Assembly (NCBI GenBank): GCA_033439795.1
Contig: JAUTDP010000016.1
Coordinates: 1 to 64,000, forward strand
Reading direction: 5' to 3'
Source of the DNA: Sordaria brevicollis
Taxonomy: Eukaryota; Ascomycota; Sordariomycetes; Sordariales; Sordariaceae
Length of the DNA stretch: 64,000 nt
The notes under the pieces were generated by a model. The model did no database searches, had not been told where the DNA came from, and worked only from the letters and a program-made list of their open reading frames with translations. The translations under genes were made by a program, and so were the position numbers. Below are positions 12,900 to 24,719 of the stretch, in pieces. Within the stretch, counting starts at the first letter, position 1. The number at the start of each line of letters is the position of its first letter.

Positions 12900-15800
12900 G
12901 GGGGTTGGCCGCTTCCGGGTAAATATTATAATATTCTTTCAATTTAATTACCGCGTTTTTAAAATCCTATATTAAATACTATTCCGGATTTAAATCCTAT
13001 TTATTTTATTTTACTTAATAAAATAATTTTCTTCTATTTACCTTCGAAAATATACTTTCGTTTATTTTATATTCTTCCTCTTTAAATATTATTTCTCCTA
13101 GCGGGTTTTCTAGCGCTTAACCGGGTAATAGGTTATTAGGAAATTTCCTTAATTTATTCGGCGGGAATTAGTTGGATATTTTCTACGACGAAAGTAATTC
13201 TATTAAAAAAATATTACTTTTCTTACTTATAATAAGGAAATATTATTTTATTAAAAGAAAATCCAATTTATTATTCGGATGGTCGGTTAATTAATTCTTT
13301 TTAACGATAAAAATTCGGTCTTCTATATCGAAATCCAGTTTATAATGTTTCTTATTTATTTAAATAGCCTACCTTCGTTATATTATTTCGATATATTTCT
13401 TCGCGTAATTTATATATCGTTAGATTTTTTCGGTAATATCCTTAGTATTTTATTAATTTAAACGTTCTATTAAAAGTATACTTTTTAAATTTATTATCGT
13501 TTTTTAATTTAAAAAAATAAGTATTAAAAATCCGAATAAAATCTTATAGGGTTATAAACCGGTATTATCTTATAGTAAATTATTCTATACGTAATTTAAA
13601 ATTGGGATTATTTTTAATTAATTATTTTAATTATAATTAATATATAGACGAAATCGCTAATCGATCTATTTATAAAAGTTTTCGATTTACCTTAAGGTTT
13701 ATAAATATCCTACCGAAATTAGCAATTATTTAATCCCGATTAAAAAAGTTAATTCTTATAAAAAGTCCGACCGAAATTATAGTCCTTTATTATTAATAAA
13801 TTCCTTAAATGGACCGAAAATACAGAATAAACCTTTATAATATAATTTATAAGCCTCCTTACTTATAATAATTAATTTATAAGGGAATAATTAAGTGGCT
13901 TTTAATAAAGGGTCGATTATATTTATTAAATTATTATAATTGTATTTATTTATAAATATCTTTTTAAAATTTACGATTAAACGATTCTAAATCCTTTTAA
14001 GCGCTTTAATATTTTAAAGCTTTTTTAATATTTTTCTTCGAAGGTATTTCAAAGTATAGTAAATTATATAATTAATTACGTATTTATCTATATTTTTAAT
14101 TAAATCGAATTACTAATATTAAATTATAATTAATTTTTATATTTTATTTCTTTTTAAGTAAATTATTATTAATATATTATAATAGTTTTAAATCGTTCTA
14201 ATTTTTAAAATACCCTTTAGGATTATAAAGCGATTACGGAATAATAATAATTATTCTTATAATAGTATAAAATCTATTTCTCCCCTTCGAACCTTTTTTT
14301 TATATTCTTTTAATAAAATATCCCTTTTATTAATTTTTAATAATTAATAAATAAATTTATAACCGATCGTCGTTTTAAGAATATTTATTACATTTAGTAT
14401 ATGAATATAAATTGTATCCTCCCCCTCCCCCGTAAGTTTAAAAAGGCGTATCGTTCGCTATAAATTTTTCTTCTCCTTTTAATCTTTAATATCCTCCGAT
14501 TTTCGAAATAGGGCGTTAATTGTAGCGTTATCTTTATTAAATTGATAAATTATTAAAAAATTGTATTAGGATAACGATTATACTTACGCCATTTACTTTA
14601 CGTTTAATAAACGTTTAGTATTAAAATATTTTAACGCTTTATAGTCCGTAATAATTATAAAAGGTTCGGTCCGTTAAAAGCCGATAAATTCCGAACGCTA
14701 ATATATTAAGACTTTTATAACTATTAATATTTCTTTATTGTATATTGGGTAATTATATTCCGCCCCTTATATAATTTCTAAGAAGTAAGCGATAGGGTAT
14801 TAATTATCCTCGTATTTTTAAGAGAGAATATTAATTAATACCCCGTTTAACGCATTTATCTCTAGCCTTATTTTTTTATTAAAATCGAAATAAGCGAATA
14901 CTAAGGCATCGATTAAGTATTATTTTAAAATTTTAAATACTACCTAATATTCTATAATTTAATTAAACGCTTCCCCTTTTTTCGTTAGGGTTATTAATAA
15001 TTTTAAAATTTTATTGTATTCTTTTATAAATTTCCGATAGAAATTATAAAATTTTAAAAAAAATTATACTCTTTTAATTATTAATAATTCCTTTTATTCT
15101 TTTACTATTTTAATTTTCTCCGGGTTTATTAAAATTCTATCGACGCCGATAATAAACCCTAAAAACTTTATTTTAATAATATAGAATTTATATTTATTTA
15201 AATTTATTTGGAGTCTAACCTACCGGAACCTTTTTAATATTTTCTTAACGTAAATTTTATATTCTTCTTCGTTATTAGAATAAATTAAAATATTATTAAT
15301 ATAAACGCTATAGAAATCGTCTAAATAATTTATTAAAGCGTTATTAATATACTTCTAAAATATAAACGGTTTATTAATTAACCCGAAGGGTAATATTTTA
15401 TATTTATATATTCCGTATCGAATGCGGAAAGTCGTAAACTTTTCGTCGTTTAAGTATATACGAATACAATAAAAGGTTTATCGAATATCGATTTTAATAA
15501 AAATTTTCGTTCGAACGATACGGGTTAAAATTTCTTCGATTAACGGGAGTAGATACCGGTCCTTTTTAGTAATTTTATTTAATTTTCGATAATTTACGTA
15601 AAAGCGGAACTTCCCGTTAATTTTGGGTACGAAAAGGATGGGGGCGGCCTATAATATAAAATTACTTTTAATAAATCCTTTATTTAAATTTTTTATAATA
15701 TAAAGATAATAGGTTTTTAATTTATTAATATTTATTTTATAAAGTAAATTATAATTTAAATTTTTTAAATTTAATCCTTTTTAAAACCGGATACGATAAT
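12900..15800 (-). pseudogene. Element 1 pol remnant: RT, RNase H, integrase, chromodomain
   Basis: The minus-strand frame near 15,330-15,120 reads YLDDFYSVYINNILIYSN, then LQINLNKYKF and KFLGFIIG, the classic Ty3/gypsy RT palm. The catalytic Y-x-D-D at 15,292-15,303 is YINN, both Asp turned to Asn. Around 13,950-13,700 the integrase core is visible (DPLLKAT, GLFCIFGPFKEFIINKGL). Around 13,350-13,100 the integrase C-terminal part reads KLDFDIEDRVFI and LRKFPNNLLPG. At about 13,100-12,900 a chromodomain-like end reads EEEYKINESIFSKVN and FKNAVIKLKEYYNIYPEA. The RNase H region lies between but is too eroded to mark. Confidence 0.88.
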
Positions 15801-18800
15801 TACTATTCTTTAATTTAAATAGGGCATCCGACCGTCGTTTATTAAAAACGTTTTCGTATTTATAATACTAGGTCGATATTTATTTAAAAATTTATTCCCT
15901 CTCCTCGGGATTTAAGCCGTCGAAATATTCTTAATCCCTCCGTTCTTCGATAAAGCGATCGATTTTATATAAATTTATAATTTCTAAATATTCTTTCTTT
16001 ATTATTTATATAAGAATTATTAATTTAATAATAATTATATTAAATATACGTTCTTTATATTAAGCGGCTCCTCTCTTTTATTTAAAATATCCTTAGTTAT
16101 CCTTTTTAATATTATCATTAAAATTTTCTCTTTATAATTACTTTTAAAAGTATTTTAAATCCATTTTAAAATCCTTCTTTTATTCTTTTAAATCTTTAAA
16201 TAAAGCCTTTTTTAAATCCCGCGGCGGCGGAAGTAATTCATTTTATAATATTTATTTTATAAATTTTTATACCTTCTAGGCGGGGTTTTAGGCTTTTTTA
16301 TTAATTCTTATTCTTTAAAGAATATTAATTATTAATCGATCGCTTTTTTTAATTGTAAGGGTATTTTACAGGATATTTTCGAATTTTCGGATTCTATAAT
16401 ATATTATTGCCCTATCCTTTCTTTTCTTATCCTCTTTTTCTATAAATTATTCCCGTCGGATAACGTCTTCTTAATATTAGGGATTTATAGGTTAACCTTC
16501 CCTATTTTCGATATAAATATTCCTTATTTAATTAGGGTCTATAGGTTAATCGTCGTTAAATAATAACCTCCTCCGGAAATAATCGATTATAATATTATAG
16601 TATTTAAATTAAATTCGATTAATTATTATATTATAGTAGATGTCGGCTACGATTAATTATTCGTTATAAGCGGTACGGTTTTATATTATAATATTAATTT
16701 TGAATACGGTTATAATCTTTTTATTATTATTTTTTATAAAAGGGCCGCTTATATTAATGGGGTTAAAATTATTCTTTATTTCGAGCCTTAAAAATCGTTA
16801 TAAATAATTTACGGTCTTTTAATTAATTAAAATATATATTATAACTCCCGAATTTATAATAACTTCTTTAATAGTAATAATAATTTTATTATTACTTATA
16901 AAAACGGATATAATAAAGGGGTTTCCTCCTAAATAATTATATAGGAAATCCTTCTTTATACTATTAGGTACTTTTCTTTATTTTTATTATATAAACCTCC
17001 TTAGATGGGAATTTATTTTATTTAAAATAGTTAATTTTTTAATTCGTTACCCTTCTCTTTATTTCCTTTATCCTCCTTACCGTCCTTAATACTATAGCGG
17101 GTATAAATAAATTGAAGACGAATACGATAATTAATAATAATAATAAGGCGGCTACCGGTATTAAATTTCTTAGGATAATCTTTAACGTAATATCCGTACT
17201 CCTTATAATTAAAATATATACCCTTATAGAATATATTGTTAATTTCCTCCTTAATCGGATTATAACTTTTAATATTAGAATTACTTCTAATCGAAAAGGA
17301 GCCTCTTCCTCTATTAGTAATACTATTATTATTTTTACGATTATAATTATTAAAATTCGAAGAAAATAAAATAATAATCTATTTAATTACTTTCTATATA
17401 TAAATAATTTACTCGGTAATTTTAATATATCTGTCGAAATTAATTATATTTAAAATAATGTATAAGGCTATATTAATTTAAAAATCTGTAAATAATCGAT
17501 AATAAAAAGCTTTTTTCTAATTTAATTAAGGGATTTAATATTCATTAGCGAAACGAATAAATTTATTCTTAAAAATATAGAAATTATTTTAATATATATA
17601 GAGTTTTTTAAATTCTTCGATCGTTTAGCGAATAACGTTAAGATTATTATATTAACGTTTAAAATAATTTATTAAAACCTTCGAAGAGTAAATTTAATTT
17701 AGGTAAATATCGTATAAATACGGTTATAAATTTTTAGTGGTATAATTAGGTATGCGATTCTTAATATATATTTATTTAGTTTTATTATTAGCGAAATAAT
17801 CCGAATTAATTTTCAATTTATTAATTATAGTATAGTATTATACCTTGAAAATAATAATATTTTTATTCTTATTAGTATAAAAAATAAAGGGGTTTAAGAT
17901 TTTAAAAGATTTTCCGTTAATAGTAATAATAGAAGCGCCGCTTAGGGTCGTATTACGATACGTCGGATCGCGAATAATATTAACGATTATTTAATTCAAA
18001 GTTTAAATTTCTTTATCCTTAATTATAATAATAATTATTAAATCCTTTATTATTTCCTTATTAGGACTTATATATTTCTTACTTTATTAATAATTATTAT
18101 TATTATTATTATTATTAGATTTATAATCGGAAATATCGAAATTAAGAATAATACCCTAAGTAATAAAAGCGCAATATTTAATTCGGTTGGCCTTACGAGT
18201 AATTACGTTAATATTATCGGGGTAATACCAAGTGCCTTCGTCGTCCTCTTCGATAATAATTTAAAAACGAATTTTCTTTTTTTATTTTTTAAATTTATAA
18301 TATATACCTTTAAAGTATTAAACCCAATCGTTAAAATCTATTATAATTTTATTTAAATAGTAAATAATAATATAAAATTCTTTTAATTATTTTTTATAGG
18401 TTATTATAATAATAATATAAGCCTTTATTTCTTTAAATATAGCGTTAAAATTCTTTTCGATTTCGGCGATAAAATCTTCGATTCCTATTAAATTTCCGTA
18501 TCCGTCGGGTTATTAATCTTCGTATTAAAATAAAAAGTCGAAAGGAAAATAAAATCCCTTTTTACTAAAAATATAACGAGCGGTAATATCTTTAATTTTA
18601 TTCTCTAAATTTTTATCGATATACTCTTTTATATTAGGAAAATATTAGGTTTTAATCTCGGGAATTATATAAGCGTTGTAATATTTAAAAATAATAATAT
18701 CGGGGTTATTTATTCCTTTAATAATACTTTAAACTTCTTAAACTATAAAAATACGATAATTATCGATAAATTTACAATTTAAATAAATCTTCGTAATAAG

Positions 18801-19058
18801 GGTTTCTTTTTAATTTAATTTAACTAATTTAAAATCGACTTCGTTAATAATTTACGCCTTTATTTTAGCGGCTTCCTCCTAATCGCACGCCATTATTCGT
18901 TCGTAAAATTCGTAAATCGTAATATTATAAATTATAATTTTACGATTATTCGGGCAAGGTACAAGGGATTATCGTATTGTATATAATTAATTGTAATTTC
19001 TTTTAAGGTAGGATATTTTATATCGTCCCTAATAAATATTTTAATTTAATTTTACGAT
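15800..19058 (-). pseudogene. Element 1 gag and protease region, eroded
   Basis: By position this is the 5' part of the internal region, after the 5' LTR on the minus strand, where gag and protease are expected. It holds charged coding-like stretches (for example minus-strand peptides around 18,900-18,300), but I could not place a zinc knuckle or the protease D-S/T-G. An 85-codon plus-strand open frame at 17,112-17,369 is low-complexity Asn/Ile-rich and is not a gene. Confidence 0.55.
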
Positions 19059-19360
19059 TATTACGGCAAAAAGGAAGAGTTTGTAATAAAATAATAATAA
19101 TCCTTAATTGATAGAAAATCGTAAAATGAAGAAAAAAGGAAAATTAATCGTATAAGAATAGAAGTATAGGCGGAAAGATATAGGCCTTACGTTCCGTATA
19201 GTGAATGCGTTGTATAGGTGAATGGTAATGCGACGTTCGCTAGTATGAATAAGTGACTTGCGACAATAAATCCGTAGTTCGCCCAATTCCCTAAGCAACC
19301 CAGCGACCTTAGTCGTTATATAACCAGTTAGGTAACCAGCGGGTGAGCCGTGCCGTCACA
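19059..19360 (-). repeat. 5' LTR of element 1
   Basis: This 302-bp copy is the mirror of the other LTR in its mutation pattern. The outer (right) end is nearly unmutated (GGTGAGCCGTGCCGTCACA), while the inner start reads TATTACGG where the other LTR has TGTCACGG. A 64-codon minus-strand open frame inside it (19,104-19,298) is incidental. Confidence 0.95.
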
Positions 19361-20089
19361 ATTTATTCCTTTTTATTTTATTTAATTTTATTTACCGGAT
19401 ATTTATCCTTCCCTTATTAATCGTTTACGTATATTAATTAAATAGAACTTCTTTTCTATTATTTCGTTTCTATATTAGACGATAATATAATCCTATATAT
19501 TAATATTTCTATTTCTATTTGCGATAAACGTTATAACGAATACTCTTAATTTCGATATATTAAATTAATTATTACATTATAATTAACTTTAAGCTAATTA
19601 CTAATTATAAGAACGCTATAATTATTTAAACCCTATTTCTAATACCGGTATATATATAATTGTAGAGAATTATAAAGTATAAAATAAATACCGGTTAAAA
19701 TTCCTAGTCCTAAACGTTGGAAGGTTATACTATTTATTAAATTATTAAACCCTAAACCGAAGATAGAGTAATTTAAAGTAATTTAAAAGATAAAAGGCGA
19801 TTATATCCTCTTTTAATTTAATTTTGAAGAATATTAACCGGATTATTCTAATTGTAGCCTAATAACTAACGGGCTCGACGTAATTAACTTTATAATTAAT
19901 TTCGAAAAAGCCGTCGATAACGCCGTTAATAAATTAGTAATTTCGAAGGCGATTATACCCTTTCTTAATTTAATTTGGAAGAATATTAATCCAATTATTT
20001 TATAGTACGTATAGCCGCCGAATATATCTCTTAGAAGTTAATTAACTTTTATATTATTAAATTAAAACTATTAATTTATTGCCGTAGAA

Positions 20090-20283
20090 GAGCCGTAAAT
20101 TATCGGTCGAATATATCGATTCGGTTAAAGAATTATAAATTACCGGTCGAATATATCGATTCGGTTAGAGAACCGCAAACTATTAATCGAATATATTAAT
20201 TCGGTTAAAAGGATTAGTCTTCTACCGGTTTATTATTATAGGAGAGCTATAAATTATCGGTCGAATATATCGATTCGGTTAAT
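20090..20283. repeat. 40-bp tandem repeat, four copies
   Basis: Units at 20,090-20,129, 20,130-20,169 and 20,170-20,209 are head-to-tail. A fourth at 20,244-20,283 follows a 34-bp spacer. The core is TCGAATATATCGATTCGGTT. Copies differ mainly by C/T and G/A, and the third copy (TTAATCGAATATATTAATTC) is the most altered. The core contains the near-palindrome ATATCGAT. Confidence 0.85.
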
Positions 20284-23200
20284 TTTGCCTCCTAATATAT
20301 AAGAAGTTTTTTTAATTATAAATAAACCTTCTTCCCGAGGTTTTATTTCCTAATATATAACGAAGTAATTATTTATTATTTCTATAGAGTAGGTAATTTA
20401 ACGACCGGTACGTTTTAATCGGATAACGGATTAGCGGACGGATATTATTAGCGAAAAATAAAATTACTTTAAAGCTTTTTAATATTAAAATTAATACTAA
20501 AGCCCTAAAAAAGCTAAAACCCTTAAAGAGGGCCGTTTAATTGTAAATAAATTTATAGAAATTATAGCGTTAATTCTAATTATTATTAATAAAGACCGCT
20601 AATTATCCGAAGGGGGTATTATTTTAATTTCTAAAAGCTAAAATCCGCTTTAAGAATTAAACGAATTATATTATCTTTTACGAATAAAGGAATAATATTT
20701 ACTATAAAATTATATCGAGGCCCTAAGGAAGTTAAAGACCCTTAGAATAGCGTTATATAATTATTTAAGGGAAGTATTATTTTAATAAAGAAAGTAGAGG
20801 ATATTATATAGTATTCGGGATTATAAATAGTACGTAGGATAGGTTTATTATAATTATATATATATTTCGAATTATTTATATATTTTATTATATATTATAT
20901 AATTCTATTAACTTTAATAGTATCCTATTACCGTTATTTTATTAATTAGTATTATAATACCTCCTTTTATACCTTATTTAATTTAATTTACTATAATCTA
21001 TAATATTATATATTAATCTTTATTTCGATTTATTTTTCGTATCGTTTCTTTACCTCTTCCGCTATACGGTTTATTTTTACAATTTCGTATTCTTCCTTTC
21101 CCTAAGTATAAGATAAATTTTATACGTACGTTTATTAACCGTTAATATTATTTTTTACATCTTTTAAATATATATAATTTACTTTTTTATAATAATAACG
21201 CAAATGTATTATATACCTACTTAAGCGATATAGGTCTAATTAATCGTAAATATAATCGTCGTCGTCGGTTAAGTATATTAAATATAAATAATATTCTATA
21301 AGGTTGAACGGGTATTTATTTATAATACCTATTTAATTTTTATTTAAACGCTAATACTTATATACTATTATATTGCAGTATTCCTCCTTTTCTAGTAATA
21401 TATTTTAAATACGTATATCGAATTCGTTAAATTCGTCATTATCGATTTCTTTATTATTATTTTCCTTATAATCGATTTTATCGTTATCATCCTCTTAAAT
21501 AATATCGAATTCGAATTCGGGCTTAATAATATCTTCCTATCCCTATATTTCGGGTTCGTTTTTCTCTTAATTAATATCGAAGTCCTCGAAGTTAACGATT
21601 TCTTCGTTATCGGGGTCGATACCTTCTTTTCTATTACACGTAATAATTAAAATGCGGTTATTTATATTTATAGTATTTATATTAGGGATAATAAGAATAT
21701 AATATTAGGAATAATAAGGATAAGGGTAAATAAATTAATTTTATTTACTAAAATTTTTAATATTCGTCCCTTTAAAGGCAATATCGGTTTTATAACTATA
21801 ATACCGTCTTTTATTTATTTCTATATTTACTATTAGTATTTATTTCTAAATTTCGTCCTAATTATTACCTTACCGACTACGTTTAATTTACTACTTAATT
21901 TATTATTTAATTTACTACTTAATAAATACCTTTTATAATTATTTACTTATTATTATTCGTACCTAATTACGCGGCTTCGTACCTACCTACCCGAAGTCGC
22001 GTATTTGCCGTCGAATCGTATTTTACTCACCTTCGTAAATATTTAACTTTTCCTTTCCTTCTTTTTTTCTCTAAATTAAATAATAAATCTTTACGTAAAT
22101 TATTAATAAAGAAAGCGGTATTATTAATTAATTTATATTAATTATATAATATATACAATTTTATAATATCTTTTAAATTTATACCTCTTAAAACCCTTTT
22201 TAAAAAGGGCTTTATCGCTATTATCGTTAATATTATCGCTAGTACCCCTAATACATTTACTACCCCTTCCGGCCGCCTTAAACCGCTTCCTAATATTTTT
22301 ACCCTTACGTATTATTAAGAGGAAGCGGGTAAATAATTTTAATACTTTAATTCTTTTTATATATTAATTATTTTATATATAATTAGGATAATAATAATAA
22401 TAATAATAATAACGACGATACCCCTAAATTATAGGGTAAACCGTATTAGTACCCGTATTTTTATTATATACGTAATAGATATTTTTGCGCAAAAAATATT
22501 AAATCGGTCATTAAATATTATTATTATATTATAATTAAATAATTATATTAGCCTCTTCGATAAAAAATTATTAATATTTACCGCCATTTTTAAAGAAAGG
22601 GTAACGATAACGATGCCCGTAGGTATTACAATAATATTATAAATATTCTCGGCCCTTTTAAAGCCTTAGAGAAGAACGAAATTATCTTTAAATTAATTTA
22701 TATTATTTTATATTATATTATATCCTATATATTTTTATTTATTAATATTATTTTTCTAATGGGTCTTTTAAATATTTATTTAATACCGAATTATTCGTTT
22801 TTACCAACGACGGTAATAATAAAAAGAAGAAAATTCGCTTTAATTTTTTAGAATTTAAAACCTTCGGCGTTACTTTCCTTCCTTCCGTTTAATCTTCCTC
22901 TTTTAATTAACCCTCTTCCAACCGCTATACCTTCTATCTTTTAAGTATTTTTATCCCCGCTACTACCTTTACCGCTACTTTTACCTCCCTTATCCCTTCG
23001 GTTAATTTTATTTCTATAACCGAATATCGAACCTTAATAAAATAATTTAATAACCTAATTAAACGGTTATTTATAGTAGAGAATAAAGTTATAATATCTT
23101 TTACGCTAAAATAGTAAAAAGAAAAAGAGAAGGAGAAAAAGAAGGAGAATAATAAAATAATACTTATAACGGTACTTCGTACCGAATTCAATTACGATTT

Positions 23201-23870
23201 CGGGGATTTTATAGAGGATTAGGATAATAATTAAATATAATGGTTATTTTATTTAAATATATATTTATATTTATAATACCCCTATTTTAATTACTTTTTT
23301 TTCCTTTTATTAATATTACGGCTTTCCTTTTTTTCTTTATAAATAACGTTATTATTAATAATATATATAATATTATACGACTTTAACTATTACAATTTTT
23401 AATACTATTATTACTATTACCACTTTCTTTTATAATTTTTACGAATTTTACCCCCTTTAATACTATTATTATTATTATTACCTTCGATATTATTAATTTT
23501 ATTAATTTTACTAATTTTATTCCTTTTACCGTTATTACTACTTTTAATATTATTAATTTTATTACCTTTATTACCTTTACCCCTTTTAACGCTATTTTTA
23601 ATTTATATATCCTTTTATAAAATATATTTAAAAATTATTTATTATTAATATAAAGGGTAATTTAATTATAATAGTTCTATAATTTAAGTGGGGGGGATTA
23701 TACCTCTATTTACTATATTAATCTTAGATTAGCTTTTATTTTTAAACGATTCGGACCCCCGGACCCGACCTTCGGACCCTTAGACCCGGACCCTTCGCTT
23801 CCTTAAACCCGGACTAAAAACCTTATTCTTAATATAAATTAAACTTATATTACTAATTTAATTATAATAA

Positions 23871-23903
23871 CCCGACCGACCGACCGACCAACCGACCGAC
23901 CGA
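23871..23903. repeat. (CGAC)n microsatellite
   Basis: Eight tandem GACC-type units (CCGACCGACCGACC...) with one GACCAACC interruption, in an otherwise A/T-dominated block. It contains no CpA apart from the interruption, so it offers few RIP targets. Confidence 0.9.
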
Positions 23904-24190
23904 AATAAAATAAGATTTAAAATACTATATTTAATAAGAAACCGCGAAAGGAAGGATTAAAGGATATAAAAAAAAAATTGCTTATAAAATCTTATAGTAT
24001 TAATATATAGTATTACTTACGAAAAGTCATTTATAATATTAATAAAGTGTAAAATTAAAGTATAAGTAAATACGGGTTATTTTTTAAATATTATTAACGG
24101 AGAGTTTAAATATATAATTTTCTATAAAATATTAAGGCGGGGCTCGTACTATAAGATTTGAACTCCTCTTTTTTTTTTGAAAAAAAATTT

Positions 24191-24530
24191 GAAAAAAAAA
24201 ATAAGATAGAAATAACTTCGTAATAGTTTAATTTAGTGAAAAGAATTTGAAAAAAAAATAAAATAGAAATAATTTCGTAATAATTTAATTTAGTGAAAAA
24301 AATTTGAAAAAAATCTAAGATAAATAATAATTTCGTAATAAATTAATTTAGTAAAAAAATTTTTGAAAAAATCTAAGATAGATAATAATTTTGTAATAAT
24401 TTAATTTAGTGAAAAAATTCTTGAAAAAATCTAAGATTGATAATAACTTCGTGATGGTTTAATTTAGTGAAATAAATTTTGAAAAAATCTAAGATAAAAA
24501 CAAATTTGTGATAATTTAATTTAGTAAAAA
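24191..24530. repeat. 58-bp tandem repeat array, six copies
   Basis: Units begin with GAAAAAA at 24,191, 24,249, 24,306, 24,365, 24,423 and 24,481 (periods 57-59 bp). Each contains an A-run, a CTAAGAT-like block, AATAA(C/T)TTCGTAAT and TTTAATTTAGTGAAA. The copy at 24,423 keeps GTGATGG and is the least changed. A truncated A-run with TTTG precedes the first copy. A minus-strand open frame at 24,406-24,594 is a by-product of the repeat. Confidence 0.92.
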
Positions 24531-24564
24531 TAAAATTAAAAAAAAAAAAATAAAGTAAATAAAA

Positions 24565-24712
24565 TACTTTGAATTTCGGCAACCTAGGGTACATCTCTAG
24601 ACCTATATTGAAGCTACGCTTTAAATAGATTTTTGCCCCTTACCCTACTAGTATAAAATTTGCCGCAGGCAAATTTTGCGGGGGTACGGGGGCGGCAGCC
24701 CTCGTTAAAATA
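24565..24712. other. G/C-richer, weakly mutated segment with hairpin
   Basis: Composition changes abruptly for about 150 bp: GGCAACCTAGGGTACATC, then GCGGGGGTACGGGGGCGGCAG. CpA/TpG steps are intact. A perfect 10-bp inverted repeat with a 3-nt loop lies at 24,655-24,677 (AAAATTTGCC, loop GCA, GGCAAATTTT). By analogy with the LTR elements, whose outer edges escape RIP, it may mark the left end of host sequence C. No matching inverted end was found near 54 kb. Confidence 0.55.
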
Positions 24713-24719
24713 GTAAACA

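Larger units (their letters stand above)
12430..19360 (-). mobile_element. Complete Ty3/gypsy chromovirus LTR retrotransposon (element 1), RIP-degraded
   Basis: Two 302-bp LTRs bound the element. The flanks carry a perfect 5-bp target duplication ATTTA (12,425-12,429 and 19,361-19,365), and the LTRs run TG...CA at the outer ends. On the minus strand the order is gag region, reverse transcriptase, RNase H region, integrase, chromodomain, which makes it a chromovirus. A polypurine tract AAAGGGGGGAG (complement of 12,735-12,745) abuts the left LTR, confirming that this is the 3' LTR and that the element reads leftward. RIP stops break every frame. Confidence 0.95.
19361..24190. repeat. RIP-degraded AT-rich block between element 1 and the 58-bp array
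   Basis: No intact gene. A plus-strand coding-like relic spans about 20,400-20,860 (Leu/Lys/Glu-rich, coiled-coil-like, with peptides such as YIIIQGKYYF). A minus-strand acidic relic spans about 21,700-21,250 (runs such as EDDNDKIDYKENNNKE). Another minus-strand relic, about 23,200-22,800, holds an 85-codon open frame with a hydrophobic start. None could be assigned to a family. The 40-bp array and the GACC microsatellite are listed separately. A short G/C-rich motif related to CGGACCC recurs at 23,750-23,815. Confidence 0.6.

Noticed and set aside
17112..17369. 85-codon open frame inside element 1
   Set aside because: Antisense to the element, Asn/Ile low complexity, expected by chance in A/T-rich DNA with TTA/ATT runs.
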